Origin: Fictibacillus sp. BK138
Lineage (GTDB): Bacteria; Bacillota; Bacilli; Bacillales; Fictibacillaceae
Direction of reading: 5' to 3'
Assembly: GCF_004216955.1 (NCBI RefSeq)
Contig: NZ_SGXL01000001.1
Coordinates: 1,513,403-1,577,402 of the forward strand
Length of the DNA stretch: 64,000 nucleotides
Made by a program: the position numbers and the translations under genes. The notes under the pieces were generated by a model, which was not told where the DNA came from, searched no databases, and saw only the letters and a program-made list of their open reading frames with translations. Positions 34,010 to 42,778 of this stretch are shown here, one piece after another (the stretch's first letter is position 1; every line of letters starts with the position of its first letter).

Positions 34010-34663
34010 ATGAAAATCACAAAAAAGTGGCTGTTCATCATGATCAGTTTGGCTATTTTAATCTTATTAATCGTATGGCTGCAAAAAAATTATAAAGGAT
34101 TTAGTCCTGAAGAATTTAGAAATTGGATCATGCAATGGGGGTTGCTGGCACCGTTTCTTTTTATACTGCTCTATACATTGAGGCCGTTTGTATTATTTCC
34201 ATCGTCTATATTTGCAATAACAAGCGGTCTTTCTTTTGGTTTCTACTGGGGTTGTTTGTATACGTATCTCGGCTCGCTTGGAGGTGGGCTAATCACTTAT
34301 TATGCTGTTAACCGGTTAGGCCGATTTAAGAAAAGTAAGCAATGGAAAAATGAAAGGTATAATAAAATACGCAGCAATATTGAGAGAGAAGGGTTTCGAT
34401 ATGTACTGCTGCTGAGGCTTCTTCCTGTATTAAATTATGATCTTGTAAGCTATCTAACGTCGATTACGAAAGTGAAATTTAAAGATTACGCGATTGCAAC
34501 AGCAATCGGTATAATTCCCGGAACGATAGCTTATACCTATCTGGGAACTTCAATGACATCTCAAAGCAAGGAAGTCATCTGGATCGGAACAACCTTGCTT
34601 TTTGTTATTGTAGGATTACCTCTTATATTCAAAAAGAAGATGAAGGCAAGGATTGGATTATAA
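34010..34663 (+). CDS. TVP38/TMEM64 (DedA-superfamily) membrane protein
   Basis: A 217-residue membrane protein with about five or six segments. Conserved points include RPFVLFPSSIFAITSGLSFG, the YLGSLGG turn and the late motif LLRLLPVLNYDLVSYLTS, followed by GIIPGTIAYTYLG. This is the SNARE-associated Golgi/VTT domain, proposed for lipid scrambling or export. Ribosome site ATGGAGGAAAT. It is enclosed by two minus-strand HPr-like genes; its stop codon is 14 bp from the second. Confidence 0.88.
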   Translation: MKITKKWLFIMISLAILILLIVWLQKNYKGFSPEEFRNWIMQWGLLAPFLFILLYTLRPFVLFPSSIFAITSGLSFGFYWGCLYTYLGSLGGGLITYYAVNRLGRFKKSKQWKNERYNKIRSNIEREGFRYVLLLRLLPVLNYDLVSYLTSITKVKFKDYAIATAIGIIPGTIAYTYLGTSMTSQSKEVIWIGTTLLFVIVGLPLIFKKKMKARIGL

Positions 34664-34677
34664 AAAAATCTAACGGA

Positions 34678-34938
34678 TTAAAAAGCTGTATCTTTTGTAA
34701 TGACATTCATAGCTGATTCAGCATCTGCTCCTTCAACGATATACAGAAAAGAATCGCCTTCTTTTAAAGTAAGGAAAAACGATACGAGCTGGGAAAGTCC
34801 TGATGCGTGAACGGTATGGCCGTTTTTGGACAAAAAAAGCTGACTGTTGATAGATTTAGCAGATTGCATAATTTCAAGAGCTTTATTTACGGTATATTTA
34901 GCTGTAACTTTAACTTTTTTTGAACATATCTGTTTCAT
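34678..34938 (-). CDS. HPr-like protein lacking both phosphorylation sites (2)
   Basis: An 86-residue protein that fits the HPr fold by its second half: LFLSKNGHTVHASGLSQLVSFF matches the NLEYNGKTVNLKSIMGVMSL segment of HPr, and EGADAESAMNVI matches SGADENDALNAL. The HPr active loop is replaced by KYTVNKALEIM with no histidine, and the Ser46 position is not kept. It is therefore a candidate binding or regulatory protein rather than a phosphocarrier. GGAGG lies eight bases before the ATG. Assignment is by eye; a profile search would settle it. Confidence 0.6.
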   Translation of the reverse strand: MKQICSKKVKVTAKYTVNKALEIMQSAKSINSQLFLSKNGHTVHASGLSQLVSFFLTLKEGDSFLYIVEGADAESAMNVITKDTAF

Positions 34939-35060
34939 TTTTATAGCCTCCTGAGGTTGTGAATTGCTGATATATTTCCCATTAATTTTAAAAGTGAAAC
35001 ATGGCCTTTAGTCCCAAGTTTACCTCTGGCAATAAAAATTACAGCAATTCGGCTCATATA

Positions 35061-35098
35061 AAAAGAGTACCGCTCCTCGCTGAGGTCGGTACTCTTTT
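35061..35098 (-). terminator. Terminator of the RND transporter gene
   Basis: AAAAGAGTACCG pairs with CGGTACTCTTTT around a small inner stem; T-run on the minus strand after the stem. Confidence 0.88.
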
Positions 35099-35102
35099 AA
35101 AA

Positions 35103-38100
35103 TTAACCAATATTTTTTGCTTTTTCGCGTTTTGCTTGTCTTCTAAAGAATAGTTCGTACAGCACTGGGACAATAATTAATGTTAGCAGAGTGGAAGTAG
35201 TGAGTCCTCCGATAACCACAATTGCAAGTCCTTTTGAGATTAATGTTCCAGAAGAAGTAGTCAATGCGAGCGGTATAAGGGCCGCAATTGTAGCAAAGGC
35301 TGTCATTAAGATCGGTCTTAGACGAGTTTTTCCTGCTTCAAGAAGTGCTTCACGCACTGGCATGCCCTTGATTTCTCTGTTCTGTCCGATACGGTCAACC
35401 AGTACGATGGCATTCGTTGTTACGATACCGATAAGCATCAATATTCCAATCATGGCACTCACTGATAGTGGTTCATTGATTAAGAATAATCCACCGATTG
35501 CTCCGATGGGAACAAATAATAGAGAAGAAAGAATAATAAACGGTATACGTGCACGGCCAAATGTAATCAGCATTGTTAAGTATACGAGACCAATCGCAAC
35601 AAGCATTGCCAGACCGAGGTCTTTAAACGTATCCATTGTTTCTTCACTTCCGCCGCCGCCTTCTGTTGAAACAGAAGATGGCAGATCAACATTATCTTCT
35701 ACACCTTTTATTACTTCTTGTGTAACTTTTTGAACATTATCACCTTTTACTTGTGCAGAGACTTGTGCATAGACTTTGCCATCAAGCTTCTGGATGGCTG
35801 TTACCGTTTCTTTTTCAGAGACCTCTGCAACATCAGAAATCTTTACAGGTCCTGATGATCCAAAGACAGTGAGATCTTTAATTTCATCAAGAGATCTTAC
35901 AGCCTCATCATATTCAACTCTTACATTCTTTTCGTCGCCATCAAGAGTCATTTCCCCGACTTCAACTGGCTTTGTAACATCAGAGACAGCACCAAGAACA
36001 GCGAATCCTGAGACACCTTTTTCAGCTGCTTTTTTAGTATCGATATCAACAGCCCATTGCTTTTGTGTATCTTTAAAATTGTTTGACACATATTTGATGG
36101 AATCAAGGGTATTCATATATTCTTCAACTTGAGCTGCTGCTTGTTGAAGATCATCTAAATCATTTGAATAAAGATCAATGTTAACTTCATTGTTAGAAGG
36201 AGGTCCTCCGCTAGACACCTCTTGTACGCTAAGAACTGTTCCTTTAGCTTTTTCGTCTGTAATTTCTTTTATTCCGGATTCTAATTCTTTAAGTTCTTTT
36301 TCAACGTTTGTTTCTTTTTCAAGATTAATAAAATAGTTTGCTACGTTCTGACGTTTAAGACCGGTTTGGAAATCACGAGAACCGATTCCTGCAGTAACAT
36401 CTTTAATCGTATCGCGTCCGGCTAAATATTCTTCTACTTCCAGGGAAATTTCATTCGTTTTAGAAACATTCGTACTCGCTGGAAGTTCAACATTGACTGT
36501 TAATGTTTTCTGCTCTTCGTTTGGAAGGAATACCATTCCAAGTTTTGTAGCAAGGAAGAATGATCCTCCAAGAAGAATAAAGGACGTTAACAGAACGATA
36601 ATTTTATGATTCAGTGATGCTTTAATCAGTTTTTCGTATCCACGCTGCATAGGACCGTCATTTTTTTCAGGCTTAACCTTTTTAAATGCATATTTTGCAA
36701 GAATAGGGACGATTGTAACAGCTACGATCAGTGACGCCAATAAAGCAAAAACAACGGTTAATGCAAATGGAAGAAAGAATTCTCCCGTTACACCGCCAAC
36801 AAGACCAAGCGGTAAGAAAACTACTACTGTTGTAATGGTTGAAGACACGATCGCCTTTAAAATCTCCCGTGTAGAATCAATGATTAATTCATCACGGTCA
36901 AATGCACCATCAGTTTTCCTGATTCGTCTGAATATATTTTCGATAACTACGATACTATCATCTACTACACGGCCGACAGCTACGGCCATTCCCCCGAGAG
37001 TCATAATGTTAAGCGTAATATCAAGACGGTCTAAGAAAATTGCCGATACTAACAATGAGAGCGGAATAGATATAATCGCAATAATTGTTGCACGAAAGTT
37101 TCTTAAGAAGATGAGTACAGCAAGTGAAGCGAAAATGGCACCGTAAAGACCTTCTTTAACGAGCGTATTTACAGAATCTTTAATGCCTTCTGCCTGTCCG
37201 AAACCAATTGCATAATTTAATTTATCATCATATTTTTCCTTGTTAAGAACTTCAATAACCTTTTCTGCTACTTCAACCGTATTTGCATCTTGTTTTTTAG
37301 TAACAGCCATAGAAAGAGAAGATTTTTGATTGTACCGTGTAATTTCATTTACATCTTCTGTTTCTTTAATTTCAGCTATGTCTCCAAGTTTCAGAGACGA
37401 TCCAGGTGCCTGGGCTTGTGCAGGAGCTCCTTGACCTCCGGCAGCAGGGGGGGCTCCGCCTTCTTCAGGACCTTCTGTTTTGCCTTGGCTTCCTGATGGA
37501 GCTGCAGCAGCGCCTGATATCGTAATTTGTTTTAATTCTGCGATCGTATCAACCGTTTCTTCTACACGAACAGGAACAGTAATAGAATCATCTGTGACGG
37601 TTCCAGCTGGGAATGAGAGATCACGGCCTTTAATGGCATCTTTAACAGCATTAAGTGAAACACCAGCTTGTTTTGCTTTCTCACGATCCAGTGTAATGGA
37701 TACGAATGTTTCTTTTACACCGCCGACAGATACGTTATTTACACCCTGAATCTTTTTCAGTTCAGGTACGAGTTCGCTGTCAACAAAGGCTTGAATATCC
37801 TCGCTTTCCTTTTCAGGGAACAAAGAGATGTTATAGATCGGAATAGTACCAAAAGAAAAGCGGCTCACATCTGGCTCAACAGAGTCTGGCAGATCAGCTT
37901 CTGAAATAATGGATTTTACTTGATCTTCTACTTCATCCATGTTTGCGGAAAAAGGAAAATCCATACTAATGATCGAAACACTCTCTAGTGAAGAGCTTTT
38001 TACAGACTTTACATCTTCAACTTGTTTTAATTGCGTTTCAAGCTTATCGGTAACTTGCTTATTTACATCCTCTGGTGAAGCTCCAGGGTATACCGTCTGA

Positions 38101-38243
38101 ATGGTTAGCTGGGGAAACTCAACATTTGGAAGTAAATCCACTTTTAAATTTGTGAAAGAAAAAACACCGCTCACAATCAATAAAAAAGAAAAGATGAATA
38201 TTGCTACCGGGTTTTTCAAACTAAATTTTGTTAGCCAGTTCAT
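35103..38243 (-). CDS. RND-family efflux permease (AcrB/SwrC type)
   Basis: A 1046-residue RND transporter with twelve membrane segments and two large extracytoplasmic porter loops. Segment 4 carries VGRVVDDSIVVIENI with the proton-relay aspartates, segment 1 starts with KNPVAIFIF, and PGASPEDV and GIVTTNAIVLVD are family marks. It resembles B. subtilis SwrC, which exports surfactin and other amphiphiles. An Ala/Gly/Pro-rich insert of about 40 residues (244-283) breaks the first porter loop. The ATG after GGGAGAGG is chosen; a longer frame runs into the operator. No adaptor or outer-membrane gene is adjacent. A PadR-type operator and divergent padR gene indicate repression. Confidence 0.92.
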   Translation of the reverse strand: MNWLTKFSLKNPVAIFIFSFLLIVSGVFSFTNLKVDLLPNVEFPQLTIQTVYPGASPEDVNKQVTDKLETQLKQVEDVKSVKSSSLESVSIISMDFPFSANMDEVEDQVKSIISEADLPDSVEPDVSRFSFGTIPIYNISLFPEKESEDIQAFVDSELVPELKKIQGVNNVSVGGVKETFVSITLDREKAKQAGVSLNAVKDAIKGRDLSFPAGTVTDDSITVPVRVEETVDTIAELKQITISGAAAAPSGSQGKTEGPEEGGAPPAAGGQGAPAQAQAPGSSLKLGDIAEIKETEDVNEITRYNQKSSLSMAVTKKQDANTVEVAEKVIEVLNKEKYDDKLNYAIGFGQAEGIKDSVNTLVKEGLYGAIFASLAVLIFLRNFRATIIAIISIPLSLLVSAIFLDRLDITLNIMTLGGMAVAVGRVVDDSIVVIENIFRRIRKTDGAFDRDELIIDSTREILKAIVSSTITTVVVFLPLGLVGGVTGEFFLPFALTVVFALLASLIVAVTIVPILAKYAFKKVKPEKNDGPMQRGYEKLIKASLNHKIIVLLTSFILLGGSFFLATKLGMVFLPNEEQKTLTVNVELPASTNVSKTNEISLEVEEYLAGRDTIKDVTAGIGSRDFQTGLKRQNVANYFINLEKETNVEKELKELESGIKEITDEKAKGTVLSVQEVSSGGPPSNNEVNIDLYSNDLDDLQQAAAQVEEYMNTLDSIKYVSNNFKDTQKQWAVDIDTKKAAEKGVSGFAVLGAVSDVTKPVEVGEMTLDGDEKNVRVEYDEAVRSLDEIKDLTVFGSSGPVKISDVAEVSEKETVTAIQKLDGKVYAQVSAQVKGDNVQKVTQEVIKGVEDNVDLPSSVSTEGGGGSEETMDTFKDLGLAMLVAIGLVYLTMLITFGRARIPFIILSSLLFVPIGAIGGLFLINEPLSVSAMIGILMLIGIVTTNAIVLVDRIGQNREIKGMPVREALLEAGKTRLRPILMTAFATIAALIPLALTTSSGTLISKGLAIVVIGGLTTSTLLTLIIVPVLYELFFRRQAKREKAKNIG

Positions 38244-38271
38244 AGGTTCCTCTCCCACATTTAGAATTAAT

Positions 38272-38287
38272 ATGTGTATTTTCACAT
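38272..38287. promoter_or_regulatory. PadR-type operator
   Basis: ATGT-N8-ACAT, within the perfect inverted repeat ATATGTG-N6-CACATAT. This is the spacing described for PadR repressors. It lies between the predicted promoter and start codon of the RND gene. Confidence 0.7.
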
Positions 38288-38300
38288 ATGTTTAACTATA

Positions 38301-38329
38301 ATATAATAAAAGTATCAGTTTTATATCAA
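38301..38329 (-). promoter_or_regulatory. Sigma-A promoter of the RND gene
   Basis: On the minus strand TTGATA, 17-bp spacer, TTATAT; the start of transcription would fall just before the PadR-type operator. Confidence 0.6.
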
Positions 38330-38401
38330 GTATATTGAATAAATAATTTGTGAAAAGTATGTTACAATTCAATTCAGTATAGTGAGAAAGAAGGGTAACA
38401 A

Positions 38402-38947
38402 ATGGCGTTAAGGTATGCGCTGTTAGGTTTATTAGCAAAAAATGAAGCAACAGGTTATGAGCTTACACAGCAATTTAAAGAAACAGTTATCCATTTTTGG
38501 ACAGCCCACCATACCCAGATCTACCGTGAACTTCTTAAGATGGAAGAAGAACGGCTGGCAGAATCCAAAGTTATTCAACAAACTGATTATCCAGATAAAA
38601 AAATATATAAAATAACTGACAAAGGATTTGAACAGCTGCTCGAATGGATGCTGAACAAACCTGTAAACGTTCCTAAACTGAAGGACGATCTGCTCTTAAG
38701 AGTTTCCATGTTTCATTTTATTCCGGTCGAACAAGCGATAGCTTTTCTGGAAAAAAGCAAAGAGCACCATCAGATGGGACTCAGGATGACGAAAGAATGG
38801 CAAGATGAACATTTTCCAAATGGTACTTTTAAAGAAGACGAACTTGGAGAATATTTAACGAGTGAATTTGGAATTCGTTATATGGAGAGCTGGCTGTCCT
38901 GGTGCGAGTGGGCGATAGACGTTTTAAGAAAGAAAGGTGAGTTTTAA
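38402..38947 (+). CDS. PadR-family transcriptional repressor
   Basis: A 181-residue PadR subfamily-2 regulator: N-terminal winged helix (LRYALLGLLAKNEATGYELTQ start, HTQIYRELLKMEEE, KKIYKITDKG) and a C-terminal helical dimer domain. It would bind the ATGT-N8-ACAT site in front of the divergent RND exporter and release it on binding an effector. Start ATG follows AGAAGGG. The iron-sulfur-domain gene starts four bases after its stop, so the two are probably cotranscribed. Confidence 0.92.
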   Translation: MALRYALLGLLAKNEATGYELTQQFKETVIHFWTAHHTQIYRELLKMEEERLAESKVIQQTDYPDKKIYKITDKGFEQLLEWMLNKPVNVPKLKDDLLLRVSMFHFIPVEQAIAFLEKSKEHHQMGLRMTKEWQDEHFPNGTFKEDELGEYLTSEFGIRYMESWLSWCEWAIDVLRKKGEF

Positions 38948-38951
38948 TTTT

Positions 38952-39293
38952 ATGGAAGTCGTGTTTACTGATTCAGCGCTGGAAAGACTACAAAACAGAA
39001 TGCAAGGCAATAAGGGATTCTTAAAACTGAAGCATGATACAGAAGGATGTGGATGTGTCGTGAGCGGTGTTGCTGCACTATGGCTGATCGATAAAGCTGA
39101 GGATAATGATACGAGAATCATGACCAACGGGCCGGACCTATATTTAGATTACAACACGGAGGTCTTCTTTGATGAAAAGATGACGATCGATGCACCGGCA
39201 GGCAATCATTTTTCCTTGAAAAGTCCAAGCGAGATCTTAAATCCTGGGATGAAATATTATAATAAAACAATGCAAAACACGGGCAGCTATTAA
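38952..39293 (+). CDS. yqkB: HesB/IscA-like iron-sulfur domain protein (YqkB-like)
   Basis: A 113-residue protein of the FeS-biosynthesis (HesB/IscA) fold, matching B. subtilis YqkB with LKLKHDTEGCGCVVSGVAALW. Classical A-type carriers end with a CGC motif, which is absent; the only cysteines are the GCGC pair near residue 34. Role in metal or cluster handling is therefore uncertain. ATG was preferred to a GTG five codons earlier that overlaps padR. A terminator overlaps the 3' end. Confidence 0.83.
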   Translation: MEVVFTDSALERLQNRMQGNKGFLKLKHDTEGCGCVVSGVAALWLIDKAEDNDTRIMTNGPDLYLDYNTEVFFDEKMTIDAPAGNHFSLKSPSEILNPGMKYYNKTMQNTGSY

Positions 39294-39310
39294 GCCCGTG
39301 TTTTATTTGT
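39274..39310 (+). terminator. Terminator of padR-yqkB
   Basis: AAAACACGGGC and GCCCGTGTTTT form an 11-bp stem, then ATTTGTTTTC; the left arm is inside the coding end of yqkB. Confidence 0.88.
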
Positions 39311-39342
39311 TTTCTTAGTGAAACATTGTAGTTCTTGTAAGT

Positions 39343-39555
39343 GGTTGATCTCCGTTCCAGGATGCTCGCTTTCCGGGGGGCGTGCGGTGAGCCTCCTCGC
39401 GCTTTGCGCCATTAGGAGTCTCACCTGTCCCGCTTCTAGGAAGTTATTCTTGCTCCTGCGTCTACAAGCAAATGCTACCGAATGTGAGCTTCCTCGTCGC
39501 ATGCCTAGCAAGAAGCTTCTCATATGGCAGGCACGCACCTTGGACTCCAATCAAC
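39343..39555 (-). repeat. Dispersed structured repeat, copy 3 (reverse orientation)
   Basis: Read on the minus strand it matches the copies at 12803 and 14651: GTTGATTGGAG end, GGTGAGACTCCTAATGGCG, AGGAGGCTCACCGCACG, CGGAAAGCGAGCA, GAGATCAACC end. About 80 bp of unrelated sequence, itself partly palindromic (GAAGCTTCTTGCTAGG), interrupts the left arm. It makes up most of the 465-bp gap between yqkB and the HMG-CoA lyase gene. Confidence 0.85.
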
Positions 39556-39646
39556 CTGTCAATGGAGCAAAAGAAAAATCTTCTCAAGCACTCAAGCAAC
39601 AATCTTTGGGAAAGAGCCTCGAGTAAATATGGACGCGTTTGAAAGT

Positions 39647-39732
39647 GGTTGATTTCCGCTCAAGATACACGATTTCCGCGGGGTGGGCGGTCAACCTCCT
39701 CGAAAATGAATTAAATAACTCTAAAGCAACAA
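39647..39732 (-). repeat. Dispersed structured repeat, copy 4 (reverse, shortened)
   Basis: GGTTGATTTCCGCT, TTTCCGCGGGGTGGGCGGT and CAACCTCCTCGAAAATGA match one half of the family; the rest is missing. The CCTCGAAAATGA block is also found in copy 2. Ends with CTAAAGCAAC. Confidence 0.75.
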
Positions 39733-39759
39733 ACTTATTAGAGAATAGTCTTTATTTAA

Positions 39760-40665
39760 TTATCCCTGAAGAACATTATTCATAAGACCGAATTGCTTGC
39801 TTGATACTGGTTTTGAAAGAAGCGGTGAGATAAACGCAGATGCTTCTAAGAGTTTATCAAGCTGTATGCCTGTAGAGATTCCCATTTGGGACAGCATGTA
39901 GACTACATCTTCAGAGGCAACGTTTCCTGAAGCGCCAGGTGCAAAAGGGCATCCTCCAAGTCCTCCGGCAGATGTGTCAAAACGGTCGATCCCAGCTTGC
40001 ATACTCGCAAAAATGTTTGCAAGTGCCATTCCCCGCGTGTCATGAAAATGTCCGGTTAGAAGTGTAGTAGAGCGAAGGTGATGTTTTAATAATGTAAACA
40101 GTTCAAAACATTCAATAGGGTTTGCCATTCCAATCGTATCTGCCACACTGAGTTCATCAACACCCATCTCCTCAAAGTCCTGGCAAACCTTTAAAACAGC
40201 ATGCTCATCTATTTTTCCTTCGAATGGACAATAGAAGCTGGTAGAGATACAAGCTCTTACAAAATATCCTTTTCGTTTCAGGTCCTCGATCTGCGGTCTT
40301 AACTCGTTCATACTTTCTTCTGTTGTCTTATTGATATTCTTTTTGTTAAATGAATCACTTACTCCTACAAAGACAGCAATGTGTTTCACTCCGGCTTCAA
40401 CTGCTAAATCGATCCCTTTTTTATTCGGTGCCAGAACAAAGTTGCGCAGGTCATCCATGCAATGTTCAATAACCGTGCCAGCATCCTGCATCTGAGGGAC
40501 CCACTTCGGTGAAACGAAAGAGGTGAGCTCCATCTCTTGAAAACCAGCTGTCTTTAATAGGGAAATGAATTGGATTTTATCCTTTGCGGTTATAAAGTTT
40601 TTCTCGTTCTGAAGTCCGTCGCGTGGGCCAACTTCGATCAGAGTGACTCTCTCGGGTAATTCCAT
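39760..40665 (-). CDS. mvaB: Hydroxymethylglutaryl-CoA lyase
   Basis: A 301-residue HMGL-like TIM-barrel lyase that splits HMG-CoA to acetyl-CoA and acetoacetate, the last step of leucine degradation. EVGPRDGLQNE with the metal-binding Asp starts the barrel, GHFHDTRGMALAN holds two metal histidines, and GGLGGCPFAPGASGN holds the catalytic cysteine loop. GGAGGAG precedes the ATG on the minus strand. It is divergent from the acetoacetate operon, which can use its product. A cre site lies in its leader. Confidence 0.94.
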   Translation of the reverse strand: MELPERVTLIEVGPRDGLQNEKNFITAKDKIQFISLLKTAGFQEMELTSFVSPKWVPQMQDAGTVIEHCMDDLRNFVLAPNKKGIDLAVEAGVKHIAVFVGVSDSFNKKNINKTTEESMNELRPQIEDLKRKGYFVRACISTSFYCPFEGKIDEHAVLKVCQDFEEMGVDELSVADTIGMANPIECFELFTLLKHHLRSTTLLTGHFHDTRGMALANIFASMQAGIDRFDTSAGGLGGCPFAPGASGNVASEDVVYMLSQMGISTGIQLDKLLEASAFISPLLSKPVSSKQFGLMNNVLQG

Positions 40666-40683
40666 AGTTTTAAAAACTCCTCC

Positions 40684-40698
40684 TTGAAACCGTTTTCT
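40684..40698. promoter_or_regulatory. CcpA cre site between the HMG-CoA lyase and thiolase genes
   Basis: TTGAAACCGTTTTCT fits the cre consensus WTGNAANCGNWNNCW at every position. It overlaps the leader of the lyase gene and lies upstream of the thiolase promoter. Confidence 0.7.
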
Positions 40699-40729
40699 TT
40701 TTCTTATTTTAACTGCAAAAAATCACAGG

Positions 40730-40760
40730 TTGCAATACTTTTGAATTGTTATGGTATGAT
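40730..40760 (+). promoter_or_regulatory. Promoter of the acetoacetate operon
   Basis: TTGCAA and an extended -10 element TGGTATGAT; spacing of 19 bp is long, so the extended -10 probably carries the activity. Confidence 0.5.
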
Positions 40761-40810
40761 ATAAAGGAATTTTCAGAAATTTTTACGTTTTAAAGAGGAG
40801 GAGACTACAA

Positions 40811-42010
40811 ATGGTTTCAAGAGAGAGAGAAGCTGTCATTGTAAGCGCTGTCAGAACACCGATTGGAAGCTTCATGGGTAGTTTAAAATCGGTAGCAGCG
40901 ACAGAATTAGGAGCAATTGCAATCAAAGACTCTTTAAAAAAAGCAGGTATCCCGCATGATGCTGTTGATGAAGTCATTATGGGAAATGTTCTCCAAGCCG
41001 GATTGGGACAGAATCCTGCACGTCAAGCAGCGATTAAAGCAGGACTTCCGATCGGTGTGTCAAGCATGACAATCAACAAAGTATGCGGCTCTGGATTAAA
41101 AGCACTCCATCTTGCTTGCCAGGCAATTTGGCTGGATGAAGCAGATGTAATTGTCTGCGGCGGTATGGAAAATATGAGTCAGGCTCCATATTTACTGAAC
41201 GGAGCTAGAGATGGTCTGCGTATGGGCAATGCCCCTATGGTTGACTCCATGATTCATGACGGCCTATGGTGCGCATTTGGTGATTATCATATGGGTATTA
41301 CAGCTGAAAACTTATGTGAAACGCATTCGCTTTCTCGTGAGGAACTGGATGAATTTGCAGCTGAAAGCCAAAGAAAGTGTGCTGAAGCTCAGGAACAAGG
41401 GAAGTTCAATGATGAAATTACAGCAGTGGAGATTCCTCAAAGAAAAGGAGATCCATTGGTCATAGATAAGGATGAATATCCGAAAGCAGGGTCTACGAGT
41501 GAAAAGCTTGCGAAACTGAGACCTGCCTTCAAAAAAGATGGAATGGTTACAGCAGGGAATGCTTCAGGCATTAATGATGGCGCCGCTGCGCTTGTTGTAA
41601 TGAGCAGAAAAAAGGCAGAAGAACTTGGATTAAAACCACTTGCTGTCGTAAAAGCGAATGCAAGTGCTGGGGTAGCTCCAGAAGTAATGGGCATAGGGCC
41701 TGTTGAAGCAGTGCAAAAAGTGCTGAAGAAAACGAACATGAACATGGATGAAATTGATCTTGTCGAGGCGAACGAAGCTTTTGCGAGTCAGTCACTTGCT
41801 GTTGGTAAAGATCTTGGTTTTGATAAAGAGAAATTAAACGTAAATGGCGGTGCGATTGCCCTTGGACATCCGATTGGAGCGAGTGGTGCAAGAATAGTTG
41901 TTACTTTGCTTCATGAGATGAAGAGAAGAAAATCGAAAAGTGGTTTAGCGACGCTTTGTATCGGTGGTGGCCAGGGAGTAGCCTCTATCTTTGAAAACGA
42001 AGAAAATTAA
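40811..42010 (+). CDS. Acetyl-CoA C-acyltransferase (thiolase)
   Basis: A 399-residue thiolase. The acyl-accepting Cys92 is in [19 protein letters not shown] and [15 protein letters not shown] carry the catalytic histidine, and CIGGGQG the second cysteine. It splits acetoacetyl-CoA to two acetyl-CoA in this context. GAGGAGGAG precedes the ATG. It heads a five-gene operon with CoA-transferase subunits, an AtoE-type permease and a second thiolase. Confidence 0.92.
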   Translation: MVSREREAVIVSAVRTPIGSFMGSLKSVAATELGAIAIKDSLKKAGIPHDAVDEVIMGNVLQAGLGQNPARQAAIKAGLPIGVSSMTINKVCGSGLKALHLACQAIWLDEADVIVCGGMENMSQAPYLLNGARDGLRMGNAPMVDSMIHDGLWCAFGDYHMGITAENLCETHSLSREELDEFAAESQRKCAEAQEQGKFNDEITAVEIPQRKGDPLVIDKDEYPKAGSTSEKLAKLRPAFKKDGMVTAGNASGINDGAAALVVMSRKKAEELGLKPLAVVKANASAGVAPEVMGIGPVEAVQKVLKKTNMNMDEIDLVEANEAFASQSLAVGKDLGFDKEKLNVNGGAIALGHPIGASGARIVVTLLHEMKRRKSKSGLATLCIGGGQGVASIFENEEN

Positions 42011-42068
42011 TGTTTTAGAAGAAAAGAGATCCGGCACTTGTAAGACATTAAAAAAGGAGAGATAGGTC

Positions 42069-42761
42069 ATGAAACCAATATTGAATTCAGCTCTAGAAGC
42101 TGTAGCGGACATTAAGGATGGATCAACTCTTTTAGTAGGCGGTTTTGGATTAGTAGGCATCCCCGAAAATTTAATTCTTGCTTTAGTTGAAAAAGGAACA
42201 AAAGACCTTACAGTGATCTCAAACAACTGCGGAGTAGATGACTGGGGATTAGGTCTGCTGCTTAAAAATAAACAGATTAAGAAAATGGTAGGATCATATG
42301 TTGGGGAAAATAAAGAGTTTGAAAGACAAGTGTTATCGGGTGAAATAGAAGTAGAACTTATTCCGCAGGGAACGCTTGCTGAAAGGATTCGTGCAGGCGG
42401 TGCTGGAATTCCAGCATTCTATACACCCGCTGGAGTTGGGACACCGATCGCAGAAGGAAAAGAGACACGTACGTTTAACGGAAAAGAATACTTGCTTGAA
42501 GAAGGAATTATTGCAGATTTTAGCTTGATTCGTGCCGCAAAAGGAGACAAAGCAGGAAATCTGATATATAACAAAACAGCTCGCAACTTCAACCCGATGA
42601 TCGCTGCTGCAGGAAAAGTAACGATTGCAGAGGTAGAAGAGCTTGTTGAAATCGGTGATCTTCATCCGGATTACATACATACACCTGGTGTGTACGTACA
42701 AAAGTTAATCGTAGGAACTCAAGAAAAGCGCATTGAACGCTTAACAGTAAAACAAGGCTAA
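42069..42761 (+). CDS. 3-oxoacid CoA-transferase subunit A
   Basis: A 230-residue family I CoA-transferase alpha subunit with [12 protein letters not shown] near the start, [12 protein letters not shown] and [11 protein letters not shown]. With the next gene it transfers CoA to acetoacetate or short-chain fatty acids, from succinyl-CoA (ScoAB type) or acetyl-CoA (AtoDA type); the donor is not decided by sequence. AAGGAGAG lies before the ATG. Confidence 0.93.
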   Translation: MKPILNSALEAVADIKDGSTLLVGGFGLVGIPENLILALVEKGTKDLTVISNNCGVDDWGLGLLLKNKQIKKMVGSYVGENKEFERQVLSGEIEVELIPQGTLAERIRAGGAGIPAFYTPAGVGTPIAEGKETRTFNGKEYLLEEGIIADFSLIRAAKGDKAGNLIYNKTARNFNPMIAAAGKVTIAEVEELVEIGDLHPDYIHTPGVYVQKLIVGTQEKRIERLTVKQG

Positions 42762-42778
42762 GAGGAGGGGGAACCGTA

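Noticed and set aside
34939..35060. Possible riboswitch in the gap before the second HPr-like gene
   Set aside because: No conserved motif or convincing structure could be identified by eye.
35191..35733. 180-codon plus-strand frame opposite the RND gene
   Set aside because: Antisense shadow of a strongly conserved coding sequence.
39290..39626. Overlapping frames of 86 and 102 codons on both strands
   Set aside because: Both fall in reverse-oriented copies of the dispersed repeat; no recognisable protein and no ribosome site.
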